Assembly: GCA_963920705.1 (NCBI GenBank)
Contig: OY987229.1
Span: 22,325,728 to 22,389,727, forward strand
DNA: 64,000 bases
Reading direction: 5' to 3'
From: Odiellus spinosus
Taxonomy: Eukaryota; Arthropoda; Arachnida; Opiliones; Phalangiidae
Below are positions 36,880 to 48,968 of the stretch, in pieces (the stretch's first letter is position 1; every line of letters starts with the position of its first letter). The translations under genes and the position numbers were made by a program. Under the pieces are notes generated by a model. That model made no database searches, had not been told where the DNA came from, and was given only the letters and a program-made list of their open reading frames with translations.

Positions 36880-37298
36880 CAGAGGTATATAATAACCCCC
36901 TTCGGGGGGGAAGTATGAAAGCCCCTATACTACCAATGCTAAAAATCACGAACAACAAGAGCCCGCTGCTGACTATTTAGGCCACTAGCTCGCGCTGGAC
37001 TTCTCAATGTCGCTACTCTAGTAAATGGTCTTTGTATAAACAAGACGGCTCGATTTGTGTTTAGAACTTCCTGTCTCAGCAGTCAGGCTGTCAGTTAAAA
37101 TGGAGTCGAAGGTTGACTTCAGCTCGCGAGTTCCGGAAGCGCGCGTAGGGAAAATTTAGTGAGGTTCAAAATGGTGTAACTATTTTTTGGGAGTAAAGCG
37201 GTGTGTCGATCCGCCGCGATTTACGCCGGGCACTCGTTGTTCGTCGATTTTGCCTACCTTTCATACTTCCCCCCGAAGGGGGTTATTATATACCTCTG
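36880..37298 (-). mobile_element. Family G MITE, copy G3
   Basis: Inverted relative to G1 and G2. Same ends and CCCCCTTCGGGGGG hairpins. Flanks ATGATAC / GTGATAC, a 7-bp duplication with one change. Confidence 0.92.
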
Positions 37299-37305
37299 GT
37301 GATAC

Positions 37306-37844
37306 TATATCTTTAAAAACTACAAATCATGCAGGTAATTGTAAAAAAAAAGGGAATTTCAATGTCACTTTGAAAGCATTTTTAGGTTTTTTTATCAAAT
37401 AAATACATGCATGATTGAATAAATCTATAAAGAAACTTGTTATATTTTTTTATTTCGCTCTTATTTCCAATTCAAATTCTTCTAAAATAGGCGCGTTTTA
37501 AACTTGATTACTGTGTAAAATATAGACAGTAAATACAGACATATCTATTAAAATGTACCGCTGAAACTTTTCTAGGGAAGTGATTTCCCTCGCGCGCCCC
37601 CAAGCGGGCTGTTCCCAAAATTACCCGCCTTTCAAAAATCTCTCCATTTTGATTATTGATGACTGCCAACAATTTTTAAACATGATTGAAAGTTCGATAC
37701 CGGTACACGATTGCCATTATTATTTTTATTTATATCTGGTTATATTTAAAGTACTAGTTAAATCATTTTCTGGTAAAATAAAATTTATTTCTTGAAATCT
37801 AAATGGATGGTTTTTAGGGGAAATGGGAGTCAGTGTGTAGTTAA
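37306..37844. other. No gene recognised
   Basis: AT-rich. The 71-codon open frame at 37580-37795 has no recognisable domain. Confidence 0.4.
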
Positions 37845-38075
37845 AATAAGATTTTCACCTACATTTCATGAACTCCAAATGGAAATTGAGTAGCGTATTC
37901 GGAAAGATCGTTAAAAAACGATTCAAAATATATATACATATGTCCTAATTATAATTACTCCAACAGTAAAAATACATATTTTATAAATTTAGCCTTGATG
38001 ACGTAATACAACGTCACTCTGGTCGCGTGATTTAATTCGTTGTCGTATAGATCCTACAGATGATTCTCGCGCATA
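37845..38075 (-). repeat. Family M dispersed repeat, copy 3
   Basis: Read on the minus strand: GAGAATCATCTGTAGGATCT, ATCACGCGACCAGAGTGACG, TAACGATCTTTCCGAATACG. Same order as at 2237. Confidence 0.6.
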
Positions 38076-38106
38076 GGTTTCACTAAAGGGGGAAAATGCC
38101 GTTCCA

Positions 38107-38190
38107 ACAGTGTTGCCAACTGTTTGTTTGGGTGCAAACTGAAGCACTGATCTTTTTTGAACTGGACTCACGAGCTCCTGGCAACCCTGC
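38107..38190. mobile_element. Small H-like foldback
   Basis: Short inverted ends CAGTGTTGCCAAC and CTGGCAACCCTG about 84 bp apart, resembling the H1 ends. Could be a deleted hAT-like MITE. Confidence 0.4.
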
Positions 38191-38262
38191 AATGAAAGCA
38201 AAGCTGGGTAAGAGGGGTGGAATTTTCTTTTGCCCCTTTATCAAAAACTATGTATTCTGTCA

Positions 38263-38740
38263 CGTGATAAGGTCGGTTTCGCGCCGTCTTTTTCGTAAAA
38301 GTACTAGAAAATTTATTGTAATTTATTTTACTGGTGGATTAAGCCTACTTAAACTTTAGTTTTCATTCGCCCTTTAAAGACCACGCTTCATTAGATTTAG
38401 AATTTCAATATCAAATTATAAAATCAAATCCATTTTAATCAAAATCGCGTGAAAAAAATTTTAAAATCGAAAATTTAAATTATTTGATCGAAATTTTATT
38501 TTCTAAACTTTTTCTTTTAAATGGTGTTAAAATTGAGATTAATTTTAATGTACGCGTATTGAAAAGTTTTTTTATGAAATGTTTTATATTTAAAGATGGA
38601 TTAATTTAAAAAAATTCAACCCAAAATTATTTTGATTTAAATTATTTTTCGAATGTCTATGAATTAAATTTTTAGTTTTATCATAAGTATCAAGTACTTT
38701 TACGAAAAAGACGGCGCGAAAACGAACTAATCACGTGACA
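38263..38740. mobile_element. Element with ~45-bp inverted arms (family N), holding a B fragment
   Basis: Left arm CACGTGATAAGG...CGCGCCGTCTTTTTCGTAAAAGTACT, right arm (38693-38740) its inverse. Just inside the left arm, 38310-38376 is a B-type right end (TGGATTAAGCCTACTTAAAC ... TTCATTCGCCCTTTAAAG). Confidence 0.6.
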
Positions 38741-38819
38741 AAAAGCGTGAGAATCAACCGTATAGTCTCTATAAAAAGCAGAAAACTGATATCTAAATAA
38801 ATTAATGGAAATGCTTGAA

Positions 38820-39255
38820 AAAATTGATTAAAAATATTCTTCTTATAAGTAAATCATGATCTTGCTTCTGATTGGTCGGTTAGTCACTTCATTAAAATAT
38901 AAACCCATTACTAAGCCTAAAAAAGGTTCAAAAATGACTTTCTTATTGAAATAATTGATAAAAAAAAAATCCTCCATACAGTAAATATTAACATAAACTC
39001 TAACCAGGCCTCTGATTGGTCGGTTAGTCACTTCATTAAAATATAAACCCATTGCTAAGCCTAAAAAATGTTCAAAAATGACTTTCTTATTGAAATAATT
39101 GATAAAAAAAAATCTTCCTTACAGTAAATAATAACATAAACTCTAACCTGGCCTCTGATTGGCCGGTTAGTCACTTCATTAAAATATAAACCCAATAAGC
39201 CTCAAAAGGTTCAAAAATTATGTTCTTATTGAAATAATTGATAAAAAAATGCAAA
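38820..39255. repeat. Tandem repeat, three units of ~141-144 bp
   Basis: CTCTGATTGGTCGGTTAGTC recurs at 38865, 39009 and 39150. Each unit includes ACTAAGCCTAAAAAAGG and TCTTATTGAAATAATTGAT. Confidence 0.88.
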
Positions 39256-39837
39256 AATAAATCCATAGTATATTTTTAATTACAATAATTTAATTAATAA
39301 AATATATTAATTATTAATTTAATACAAAATTAAGATTGTTTTGGGAATAGATACAGAATACACGCGTGATATCCTGCACAATGTCAGTACAAGAGTGAAA
39401 ACATGACTTCCTGTACGACGAAATAGAAACCTAGTTCAATTACAAATATCCCTATAATTAAGTGGTATATTAGAGATCTATCTTACGTAACGTAAAGTAT
39501 TGTTTAAAAGCGTGGTATCGCGTCAAGGAAACCGAAACTGAAATGCTTCGATGATCCTAAAAAGACATTAATTCGCAACAGAATGAAATAGGATTCCTTT
39601 AATTTTATTATTCTTTGAATTAACTCGAAAAATTAAGTTAATAATTCAACCTTTCAAATGATAAAAACTTTTTTTTCTTTCAACGTAAATAAAATATCAT
39701 TGATACCATAAGTAAATCATCCTTCAAGTTTATAAGGCGACATACTACTGGTGACGATGAAGTGCAGTATATTTGCTGAGTCCACGGTTTCACCCTAAAT
39801 TTATGGAGAAAGGTGGCAAGGCCCGGTATATAATTAG
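39256..39837. other. No gene recognised
   Basis: AT-rich sequence with no feature supported. Confidence 0.4.
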
Positions 39838-40301
39838 CAAGGTGACCTACTTTCCTATATTTCCTATTTTTTCCTATATTTTCACCTCCTTCCTATTTTC
39901 TCCTATAATTTAATGGCAATTCCTATAATCTCCTATATTTCTACTCAAAATCTCTAGTTAAGGGTAAAGTTCTAAATCATACTGTCAGCCGTGGCTGTAT
40001 AAGATTATTTTAGCTTAACTGTATATTTTCCAGTTAAAATAGTCTGTAAAATTCCATACTATTTAAGCAATTGGATCATATTAATACCGTGTTTAAACCG
40101 GTGGCGAGAGTTGTGACGCGATAATAAACATGGTTCCTACTTTTAATTAATTATTTTCCTATTTTATCATATATTTTACACTTATTTCTTCCTATTTTAT
40201 CCTATATTTTACATAAAATTCTTCCAATATTTTCCTATATTTCGCAAAGAAATTTCCTATAATTCCTATATAGGATTTTCAAATTTTCAGTGGTCACCCT
40301 G
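39838..40301. mobile_element. Family I MITE, copy I1
   Basis: Ends CAAGGTGACCTACTTTCC and inverted CAGTGGTCACCCTG. The interior is rich in TTCCTATATTTTC-type phrases and includes ACTGTCAGCCGTGGCTGTAT. AATTAG on both sides is a possible duplication. hAT-like ends; no transposase. Confidence 0.75.
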
Positions 40302-40466
40302 AATTAGAGTAAATTAGACCGGGCGAGACACGCTCCTTCGTTTCGTGTCTAGAGAGAGAGGGGGGGGGGAGAGTAGTTTCCAATTACTTCCCCCCCTCAT
40401 AAACGTCGGCGCGATCTATTGGAACCGCCTACTTAGTTCCAATCTCAACCGCTAGAGGGAGCAATA
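40302..40466. other. GA/G-rich low-complexity patch
   Basis: AGAGAGAGAG followed by a G-run at 40350-40370 and a C-run at ~40390. Confidence 0.5.
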
Positions 40467-40652
40467 TAAGCTACGTTCACACTTGACACTTTGGAACCGT
40501 TTTCAAACCCTTTCGAATGTTCAAATCGACTTTTTAAGATATTAATTGCGTTCCTTGATCAAAGGTCTACACTTGCGACCCCAAACTTTCATGATTTGAC
40601 CTTTCCAAAACGGTTCAAAACGGTTTCTAAGTCTATAGTGTGAACACAGCTT
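40467..40652. mobile_element. Foldback element with AAGCTACGTTCACACT ends
   Basis: Left AAGCTACGTTCACACTTGAC, right inverted CTATAGTGTGAACACAGCTT, with inner inverted GGAACCGTTTT / AAAACGGTTC. About 185 bp, MITE-like. Confidence 0.65.
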
Positions 40653-41094
40653 TAGAGTTTTAAATTTTTTTTCCTCTCTCCTAGGGCGAAAGCTCTGACG
40701 ACAACGAACCAATCGTAATACACCTTGTTGTAAACTTGAAGGGTGATATACTCGTGTTTCTACTCTTAATTATATAGATTCATTTTTAAAGGAGACAAAT
40801 TAAAGTTAGGGATATTATTTTGTAGTTAAATAACGACGCTAATAAGACACCCGGGCCGTTAGTTTTATTATCCATCCTTTCAATGTTTAGATAACGAGTA
40901 AATATAATCCCCTATCCATTGTCAATCACCTGGAAATATATTAACCTTTTTAATATAAGGTTTAGGATTTATACTCGAAAGAGATTTTTTAGCTCCGTCC
41001 TTTAGACCTCGGAATCGGATCGATCCATTATCTTCCGTTATTCGTATATTTTCAGATATTTTATTTTCGGATAAATTGTAACTAAAAAATGAAA
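40653..41094. other. No gene recognised
   Basis: AT-rich spacer. Confidence 0.4.
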
Positions 41095-41545
41095 TTTATA
41101 TATTCGTATAATTGTTATAAGGTTTACCCGAAGATAAGCCTTGGCCGCTTTATCTATCTACAAATTACTCGTATTCAAACGTATAACGATGGATAAGAAA
41201 CATTCGCGTTTCCAGAATTAGTCTAAAATATAAGAAAAATATTTCAAAATTGACTTTTAATTCGAAGAATATAAATAAAACGACGAAACTAAGATTTTAA
41301 ATCATCTTTTTATTTATTATTTTTCACGAAAATAAATTTTGAATTTTTTTATCCGAACGTATAACGCGGATAATATTCTAAGATAAGTTGCCATTTTTGG
41401 ATAAAAACGGATATGGATTATGTTTTTTTACTTTATCTTCGAATAAGTTAACTCGAATGAAAATTAGTCTATTTTTAATCAAACGGATAATATCCATTAA
41501 AATTTAGTAGATTTTATCCAATTAATAAAACTAATTGAGAAATTA
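41095..41545 (+). mobile_element. Family J repeat, copy J2
   Basis: Same landmarks as J1. Slightly longer interior. It faces J3 in inverted orientation about 1.4 kb away. Confidence 0.7.
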
Positions 41546-41872
41546 TAGAGAAGTATGAATGATACACTAAACATTCTTGTTTTTGTAAAAGAAAATAAAT
41601 AGATAGCGTCTAATTTGCTATCTTTGTAATTGAGGCTTTCCACGTTTCCTCCTTTAAAACGTTCCGCTAGGTATCACTTGCTAGGAAAGACGCCTAATAA
41701 TTGTTGCTTTTGAATGTTTTAGCCAAGATTACGAAGCTATTAAATTAAACAAAGGTATTTTGGTCATTAGATATCCGCGCAACCGTGCACGCAATTTTAT
41801 ATTTCAGTTTCTTTTATATACATTTTTTTTTTTCAACGGACTCCCATTCGAATTCATTCTCAGTCGTGTTAA

Positions 41873-42596
41873 AGGGAGAATGCAACAACAAGTGAATTTC
41901 TAGGCCTAATCCATTAGTAATAAAAAATTATAAACATAGATTAAACCAGAAGCCGATGAAACCCTCCTTTGAAGTCTATTACTCCCGGGTCTTGTCTACC
42001 CCTCTCTGTATGGGTTATTCTCAAAAGGCGCGATTCGTACGCCTCCTAACGGTAGATGTTTTCGGAGCGGGAGTTCGTCGAGCGAATATCTCTAGCAGCC
42101 TCGGAGTTCGCCAAAAAAACGTCGTCGTTTGTGGAGAGAGAGAATTTCCAATTTTCCGTAGACAGGGGGGATGAAGTAGGACCCCTTCTAACTCGTAAAA
42201 TTGGGAATTTTACCCATACAGAGAGGAGCGCTATATGGAACATTGGAGTAGTAGACTTCAAAGGAGGGTTTCATCGGCTTCTGATTAAACTAGAATTATA
42301 AATTTAAAACTTACACGGAAAATAGGCTTAGCTGGATTCATGGAGATCAGCTGAATTTATTCGTAATTAAAGGGTCAGCGAGTAATGAGCAAAGGCTCGT
42401 CGTTAAGACGAGATCTCAATGAGACTTATTTTAATATTCGATTGGTTGCTGACCCTTTAATGAGGTCATATTCAGGGTATCTCCATGAATCCAGCTAAGC
42501 CTATTTTGATGGTAAGTTTAATATTTCTTTGTATTTTGCTGGATTAGGCCTATTTAAACGATAAGGAATCGATAACAAATCACTTACATTATCTCT
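41873..42596 (+). mobile_element. Family B MITE B6, interrupted by A8
   Basis: Left TTAA (41869-41872) then AGGGAGAATGCAAC; right ATCTCT then TTAA (42597-42600). It belongs to the sub-type with central hairpin AAAGGGTCAGCGAGTAATGA / CGATTGGTTGCTGACCCTTT. A8 sits at its ATTAAAC, giving a clear order of insertion. Confidence 0.85.
41947..42283 (-). mobile_element. Family A MITE, copy A8, nested in B6
   Basis: Full length with an exact 7-bp duplication ATTAAAC (41940-41946, 42284-42290) of B-element sequence. Confidence 0.93.
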
Positions 42597-42600
42597 TTAA

Positions 42601-42949
42601 AATACAAATCTCTAAAATAATATACTACACCTTTAAGAATCATAGAAATTTATATGTTTTTCCCTCTGTAAACTTTGTAGCTTTGTTTTTTTATTTGGGG
42701 GGGGGGAGAGGGGAAACAATGTCGTGATCAGGCGGGCGAATCGTAATTTGGTAATAAGGTAATAGATACCAGCGAGGAACCACTATAGCAAAAAGAAAAA
42801 AAAAAAATTATAGGAGTTTTATTTCCCGGATTCCCGCCAAAATTTATATCCAATTAGAGTTTAGTTGAGGCCATATTTTATAATTAAGGTTTTGACTTCT
42901 GTTTTATAGATATTTTTTTAACATATAAAATAAAACGTTATATAATAGT
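42601..42949. other. No gene recognised
   Basis: AT-rich, with a G-run at ~42700. Confidence 0.4.
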
Positions 42950-43368
42950 TCGGAATTCGTATAATTTTTATTAATTGGTTAAAATCTACTAAATTCGATT
43001 TGATTAAAAATAGACTATTTTTCATTCGAGTTAACTTATTCGAAGATAAAGTAATAAAACATAATCCATATCCGTTTTTATCCAAAAAGTGGCAACTTAT
43101 CTTAGAATATTATCCGCGTTATACGTTCGGATAAAAAAATTCAAAATTTATTTGAAAAATAATGAATAAAAAGATGATTTAAAATCTTAGTTTCGTCGTT
43201 TTATTTATATTCTTCGAATTAAAAGTCAATTTGAAATATTTTTCTTATATTTTAGACTAATTCTGGAAACGCGAATGTTTCTTATCCATCGTTATACGTT
43301 TGAATACGAGTAATTTGTAGATAGATAAAGCGGCGAAGGCTTATCTTCGGGTAAACCTTAAGTTTTTA
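42950..43368 (-). mobile_element. Family J repeat, copy J3
   Basis: Inverse of J1 and J2: starts GAATTCGTATAATTTTTATT and ends CTTATCTTCGGGTAAACCTT. Confidence 0.7.
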
Positions 43369-44040
43369 ATTTTGTTGGAAGCCCTGTTCAATAAATTAAA
43401 CGAAAAATCACATATTTTAAAAAAAAAACAAATAATAATCAGCGTGTAGAGGCATCTTTCACAAGCTGCTTTATCAATGCTTTGCGTGATAACCCAAAAA
43501 AAAAGCAAACAACGCGTATTTCTTCGTATTTTCCAAATAACCATGGAGTATGTTTATCAAAGAGTCCCTAAATGAAATTGATGATTTAAAAACAATTGCT
43601 ACCAGCAATTACTCTGTTTATTGCTCCATGTTTAGATGTTTAAGATAGGTTTTATGGAAAGGTCTATTTAGCAGAACTTGAACTTTAGATCTCAATTTAT
43701 CAATAATAAGAACACGCGATGTTAAACTAACCAATCAGCGACTTACGAGTTTCATAACCTATCTTCCGCACCTTTGCCCAAAAGATTATTTGTAAAGCTT
43801 AGTTTAAATGTTATAAAATGTCTTCATCCCAAGGTAATTTAGAACAAAACCGAGAAAGACTTGATTAAACTCTGTCGCTATCCAGGAGCTGTTAAAAAGA
43901 GAAATCTTTTTTAATTGGAGATTTCAATTAAAAATAAATATCTAAGATATACCGAGAGATTGGAAGATTTTCGACAAAATCAAATCATCAAGAAAAAGGT
44001 ATGAAATCTTTTAAATAATAATTATAATAAGACTTGTAAT
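43369..44040. other. No gene recognised
   Basis: AT-rich. A 67-codon minus-strand frame (43341-43544) has no recognisable domain. Confidence 0.4.
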
Positions 44041-44044
44041 AAGA

Positions 44045-44350
44045 CTTAATAAACTATATTTTTAATTAGTGATAAACTATATTTTTAATTAGTGATAAAC
44101 TATATTTTTAATTAGTGATAAACAATATTTTTTAATTAGTAATAAATAATCAGATTTAATTTTCTCGCGTGAGATGATCAAGGCTGGTTTAATTTTCACC
44201 CGATTGAGATGATCAAAACTGATTTAATTTTCTCGTACGCGATCTTGAGATGATCAAAACTGGTTCAATTTTCTCGCTCTCGATCATGAGATGATCAAAA
44301 CTGGTTTAATTTTCTCGTACGCGATCATGAGATGATCAAAACGTGTTTAA
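44045..44350. repeat. Two small tandem arrays (24 bp, then ~50 bp)
   Basis: 44045-44145: AAACTATATTTTTAATTAGT-type units, about 4. 44158-44350: TGAGATGATCAAAACTGGTT, then TAATTTTCTCG with ACGCGATCA, about 4 units. Confidence 0.8.
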
Positions 44351-44604
44351 TCATCTCTCCTTTAAAGAATAGACTATATTTAATTTAAATTTAAGTTTAG
44401 GTAATTAAAACACTTAAATATATTAACTTAGTGTTTCTGAATTACATAAATCAATTATCTGTATATTTTCATTAGGTATAAAAATAATTTCGAGTGACAA
44501 GAGCTAAGGATGACGACCGTGGGAATGAAAATAAAATTAACATCACTTAAAGAAAAGGCTCCAAATATCTTTAAAATCATTGCCGACTATAGGAGCCGAT
44601 ATCA

Positions 44605-44765
44605 ACGCGTTGCAAAGGGATGGTTGGACCCCTTTGTTTATAACACATCCCAAGCTTAACAACGGGCTGTCTTAGAAAAGGGGGCTAACGTTGCCCACGA
44701 ATTGACAGCCATAAGGACATCGTGGGCAACAAGTAGTTAGCCAACCATCCCTTATGCGTTACATC
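44605..44765. mobile_element. Foldback element with CAAAGGGATGGTTGG ends
   Basis: Left GCGTTGCAAAGGGATGGTTG, right inverted CCAACCATCCCTTATGCGTT, and inner inverted GTTGCCCACGA / TCGTGGGCAAC. MITE-like. Confidence 0.6.
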
Positions 44766-44814
44766 TGTAGTCATCTTTCTTTTTTTTTTTTTAAACTATT
44801 GGGGTAGGATGTTA

Positions 44815-45010
44815 AAAACTCAAAATGGACAGGGTTACGTCATGTCACCATCTCTACCATCAAAGATGGATGGACTCCCTTACGTAACCCCGTAACACAT
44901 CCCAAGCTTAACAATTAGACCAAGTATTAACAACCTATCCCTTAATGAAGGATGGACTCCTATGTTAATTAAAACTTACCCCCGAAATGGATCAACTCCT
45001 TTAGGAGTGA
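44815..45010. repeat. Repeat related to the preceding foldback
   Basis: Shares ACACATCCCAAGCTTAACAA with 44646. Contains GGATGGACTCC twice and GGGTTACGTCA / TTACGTAACCCC. Confidence 0.4.
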
Positions 45011-45384
45011 CGTCATAACACCTTGATAATTAAATTTAAATATGAATTAGAAAATTAAGATAGAGTAGCCAAGATGAAAACTGTCATTTAGGATATCGTG
45101 GAAACTCTCCTACATATTATGTTTTGTAATAATCATATGCTTAAGGATGTAATGTTAATTATTCAATCTGTTTATGATTTTAATAACCGACAAGGTTTAA
45201 ATAAATCTATTTTTATTAATTTATTTTTATTTTTTTGTAATTAATCACAACATTACAAACTTCTTACATATACTTATTAATTTACCACCCCACATAAGGA
45301 ATAAGCTGTGCCTACAACCTTGATAGTGAAATAAATATTACTTGAAAAAAAAAACAGTGAAAAATATGGTACATTTCAATTTTC
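45011..45384. other. No gene recognised
   Basis: AT-rich spacer. Confidence 0.4.
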
Positions 45385-46245
45385 AGAATTTTCCGGAACT
45401 TCCCAGAGTTAATTTTCCCGATTTTTCTAGACTTTTCTAGAATTTTTTCCTGACCTTTCCAGACCTTTCTAGAACTTCCAAGCCCTTTCCAGAACTTTCT
45501 TGATTTTTCTAGACTTTTCTACAGTTTTTCTAGACTTTTCTACAGTTTTTTCTAGACTTTTGTACAATTTTTCTAGACTTTTCTACAGTTTTTCTAGACT
45601 TTTGTACAATTTTTCTAGACTTTTGTGCAATTTTTCTAGACTTTTCTTCAATTTTTCTAGACTTTTCTTCAATTTTTCTAGACTTTTCTTCAATTTTTCT
45701 AGACTTTTCTTCAATTTTTCTAGACTTTTCTTCAATTTTTCTAGACTTTTCTTCAATTTTTCTAGACTTTTCTTCAATTTTTCTAGACTTTTAAATTTTT
45801 CTAGACTTTTCTACAATTTTTCTAGACTTTTCTTCAATTTTTCTTGACTTTTTATCAATTTTTCTAGCCTTTTCTACAATTTTTCTAGACTTTTGAATTT
45901 TTCTAGACTTTTGTTCAATTTTTCTAGACTTTTCTACAATTTTTCTAGACTTTTCTACAATTTTTCTAGACTTTTCTTCAATTTTCCTTGACTTTTCTTC
46001 AATTTTCCTTGACTTTTCTTCAATTTTCCTTGACTTTTCTTCAATTTTCCTTGACTTTTCTTCAATTTTTCTAGACTTTTCTACAATTTTTCTAGACTTT
46101 TAAATTTTTCTAGACTTTCCTACAATTTTTCTTGACTTTACTGGAATTTTTCTGAATCTTTCCAGACCTTTCTAGAACTTTCAAGCACTTTTCAGAATTT
46201 TCTAGACCTCCATAGACTTTTCCGTAACATTCTAGAACATTCTGG
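45385..46245. repeat. 21-bp tandem array, TTTCTAGACTTTTCTTCAAT type
   Basis: Central units are uniform; edges degenerate into CCAGACCTTTCTAGAACTT variants. The 21-bp length leaves frames open on both strands (FSRLFFN and SLEKLKK repeats), which are not genes. Confidence 0.92.
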
Positions 46246-46940
46246 TAAAGGTTACGGACGTCAATTAATAGTATTTGACGATCACAAGAAACCTTTTTCG
46301 TGTGGTTAGCGGTTTAACATATAATTTTTTTTAATAAACTCGCGTGATTAAGTTAAATGTAATCCAAATATCAGTATGACAAAACTAAAAAGGCTTTAAG
46401 TTACAAATTATTTATATTTTAAAATTACCATAACACGAATTTACCCTTGACATTTTGAGTCAATCAAAAAAATGACGCTTTCATGTTTACTTGAAAAATG
46501 CGTTCTAACTCGAGTCTAAATTTTACCAACCATCTTTTTTTTTTTTTTAAATTTCAATATAATAAAACAAATTACTCGACACACCCAATATTCGAGAATC
46601 GGGAACCGAAAATTATAGGTTAAAGGCGCAACAATTTAAAAATAAAATAATTCTATAAGGAATTTACCAACAAGTTTAAACGTTTTATTACAACCTCGTC
46701 AGCTCTCTTCAATCGCGTTAACGTATGGCCATCCAAAATGCCGTTTCCTTAAACAATCACTAGGTGGCGCTAGGAGCTCCACCCAATAGCGGCGTCACTT
46801 CTTTTATTCAATAACTAGGAGTTGTTTTAAACCACAACCAAAATTCACGAATGGTTGTGTTTTGACTTGAGATCCTGATAAGAAAATCTAAATATGATTT
46901 AGAGGTACTTCATAGAGAGAATACAATGATGTTTTGAAGC
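46246..46940. other. No gene recognised
   Basis: AT-rich. Nothing supported. Confidence 0.4.
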
Positions 46941-46944
46941 TTAT

Positions 46945-47930
46945 TCATCTATTTTTGTGCTCTATAACCATCCATTAAACCTTTCAAACGAACTCCATGA
47001 TCTTGTGAAAGATATTTCAAAAATTCTAAATCTATAAATTTGTGTAAAACATTTGAAAAGTTCAAACTCCATGACCTTAATGTGTTAGACATTTCAAATT
47101 CCATGACCTTAATGTTTTAGACATTTCAAACTTCATGACCTTAATGTTGTAGACATTTCAAACTCCATAACCTTATTGTGTTAGACATTTCAAACTCCAT
47201 GACCTTATTGTGTTAAACATTTCAAACTCCATGACCTTATTACGTTAGACATTTCAAACTCCATGACCTTATTACTTTAGACATTTCAAACTCCATAACC
47301 TTAATGTGTTAGACATTTCAAACTCCATGACCTTATTACTTTAGACATTTCAAACTCCATGACCTTAATGTGTTAGACATTTCAAACTCCATGACCTTAT
47401 TCTGTTAGACATTTCAAACTCCATGACCTTAATGTTGTAGACATTTAAAACTCCATGACCTTAATGTTGTAGACATTTAAAACTCCATGACCTTAATGTT
47501 GTAGACATTTCAAACTCCATGACCTTAATGTTTTAGACATTTCAAACTTCATGACCTTATTACTTTAGACATTTCAAACTCCATGACCTTATTGTGTTAG
47601 ACATTTCAAACTCCATGACCTTATTATACGTTAGACATTTCAAACTCCATGACCTTATTACGTTAGACATTTCAAACTCCATGACCTTATTGTGTTAAAC
47701 ATTTCAAACTCCATGACCTTATTATAAGTGTGAGACATTTCAAACTCCATGACCTTATTACGTTAGACATTTCAAACTTCATGACCTTAATGTGTTAGAC
47801 ATTTGAAACTCCATGATCTTATTATAAGTGCAAGACATTTCAAACTCCATGACCTTATTACGTTAGACATTTCAAACTCCATGACCTTATTATGTTAGAC
47901 ATTTCAAACTCCATGACGCTTGACCTTGTA
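46945..47930. repeat. 32-bp tandem array, ~28 units
   Basis: Unit ACATTTCAAACTCCATGACC then TTATTGTGTTAG, with variable TTAATGTTGTAG / TTATTACGTTAG segments and a few longer units (TTATTATAAGTGTGAG). Confidence 0.92.
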
Positions 47931-48473
47931 AAAGACTTATCAAAAAAGCAAAGTTACTTATAGCCATAAGTATCAACTTATGAATGTGTTATAAAAACCC
48001 AAATTGGAAATCAACTAAGAAGATATATTTTGGATTCGTGTCAGGGTAGTTGAAAAATATACGGTCTAGCTTTCAATTACAATAATTTCATATTTTTTTT
48101 CTTCGGCAAACTCCCTATCCTTCACTATTATATAATTTTCGTTTGAAATTCAGTTTTGGAAGCGATGGATATCAGGGAGTGGTTGCCAACAACGTTGAAA
48201 GGAGATCATGTCCTTTGATTTTAGATATTCGGTAAAGAATTTGAGAGGCGCGCTACCATACTTTTGATAGTTCGGGAAGGGCAGAGTTGTTTTCTTCGTG
48301 GAAAACCCATAATTACCGTCATTCTACACGGAATATCACGAGTAAACATCGAAATGATGCTCTAATAAAATTATACGAAAACCTTAAATTCAGCATGAAA
48401 TGGATAAACTTTTAATTATTTAATAATTTTTATTCCACGAAGCGTTGGAATTTTTAATTTATTTATTTGTTGG
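47931..48473. other. No gene recognised
   Basis: AT-rich spacer. Confidence 0.4.
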
Positions 48474-48477
48474 TTAA

Positions 48478-48653
48478 AGGGAGAATGAAAGGCCGAAACA
48501 ATTTATTTTTAATCGATTAAGAATGCTAAAATAATGAGAAAAACAATAATATAACTCACCAAAAATATTTCGTTATTTTATAATCAATTTCCAAAGTTCC
48601 GATGCTAAGCCTTGTCTGCCTAGCTCGGTGAACTAGGCTAGCACGAGCCGTAT
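48478..48653 (-). mobile_element. Family D element, partial copy D2
   Basis: TTAA then AGGGAGAATGAAAGGCCGAA; continues as the inverse of D1's right half to the CTAGCTCGGTGAACTAGGCTAG hairpin (each arm short). It stops where family E sequence begins; the other end is missing. Confidence 0.65.
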
Positions 48654-48654
48654 T

Positions 48655-48815
48655 TTCTCGAAACTGCTTCGGGAACCAGTTTTATACCGATTCGATTTCA
48701 ACAACCGATAGATGAAGCTACAATAAATCGATTTATAAAGAGTTAATACGTGAAAGCATGATCCTTAAAACGATTCCTGGCGATTTGATTATACCGTTTC
48801 AAATCGATTAAGAAA
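48655..48815 (-). repeat. Family E dispersed repeat, copy E2
   Basis: CTCGAAACTGCTTCGGGAAC, ATAGATGAAGCTAC, AAAACGATTCCTGGCGAT are the inverse of E1. Confidence 0.5.
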
Positions 48816-48968
48816 TGCTAGTTTGATTGTAGTTTTATTGAAATTATTTCGAATTTAGCGAGGCGTGACGTAACTATGTCCATCAACTTTGTATTTACTT
48901 ACTTCGCTTAGACGCTGACCACGAAGTTATAACTTAGTTAATATTAAAAGTATTGATTTTGATATAGA

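Noticed and set aside
38096-38359. 87-codon open frame MPFQQCCQLF...
   Set aside because: Spans a small foldback and part of family N; no domain and no gene signals.
45500-45847. 115-codon frame FSRLFFNFS repeats and the opposite-strand KKSLEKL repeats
   Set aside because: 21-bp tandem array; a period divisible by three keeps frames open.
46945-47930. CRISPR-like array
   Set aside because: The 32-bp units are contiguous with no unique spacers, and the window is eukaryotic; the same holds for the other arrays.
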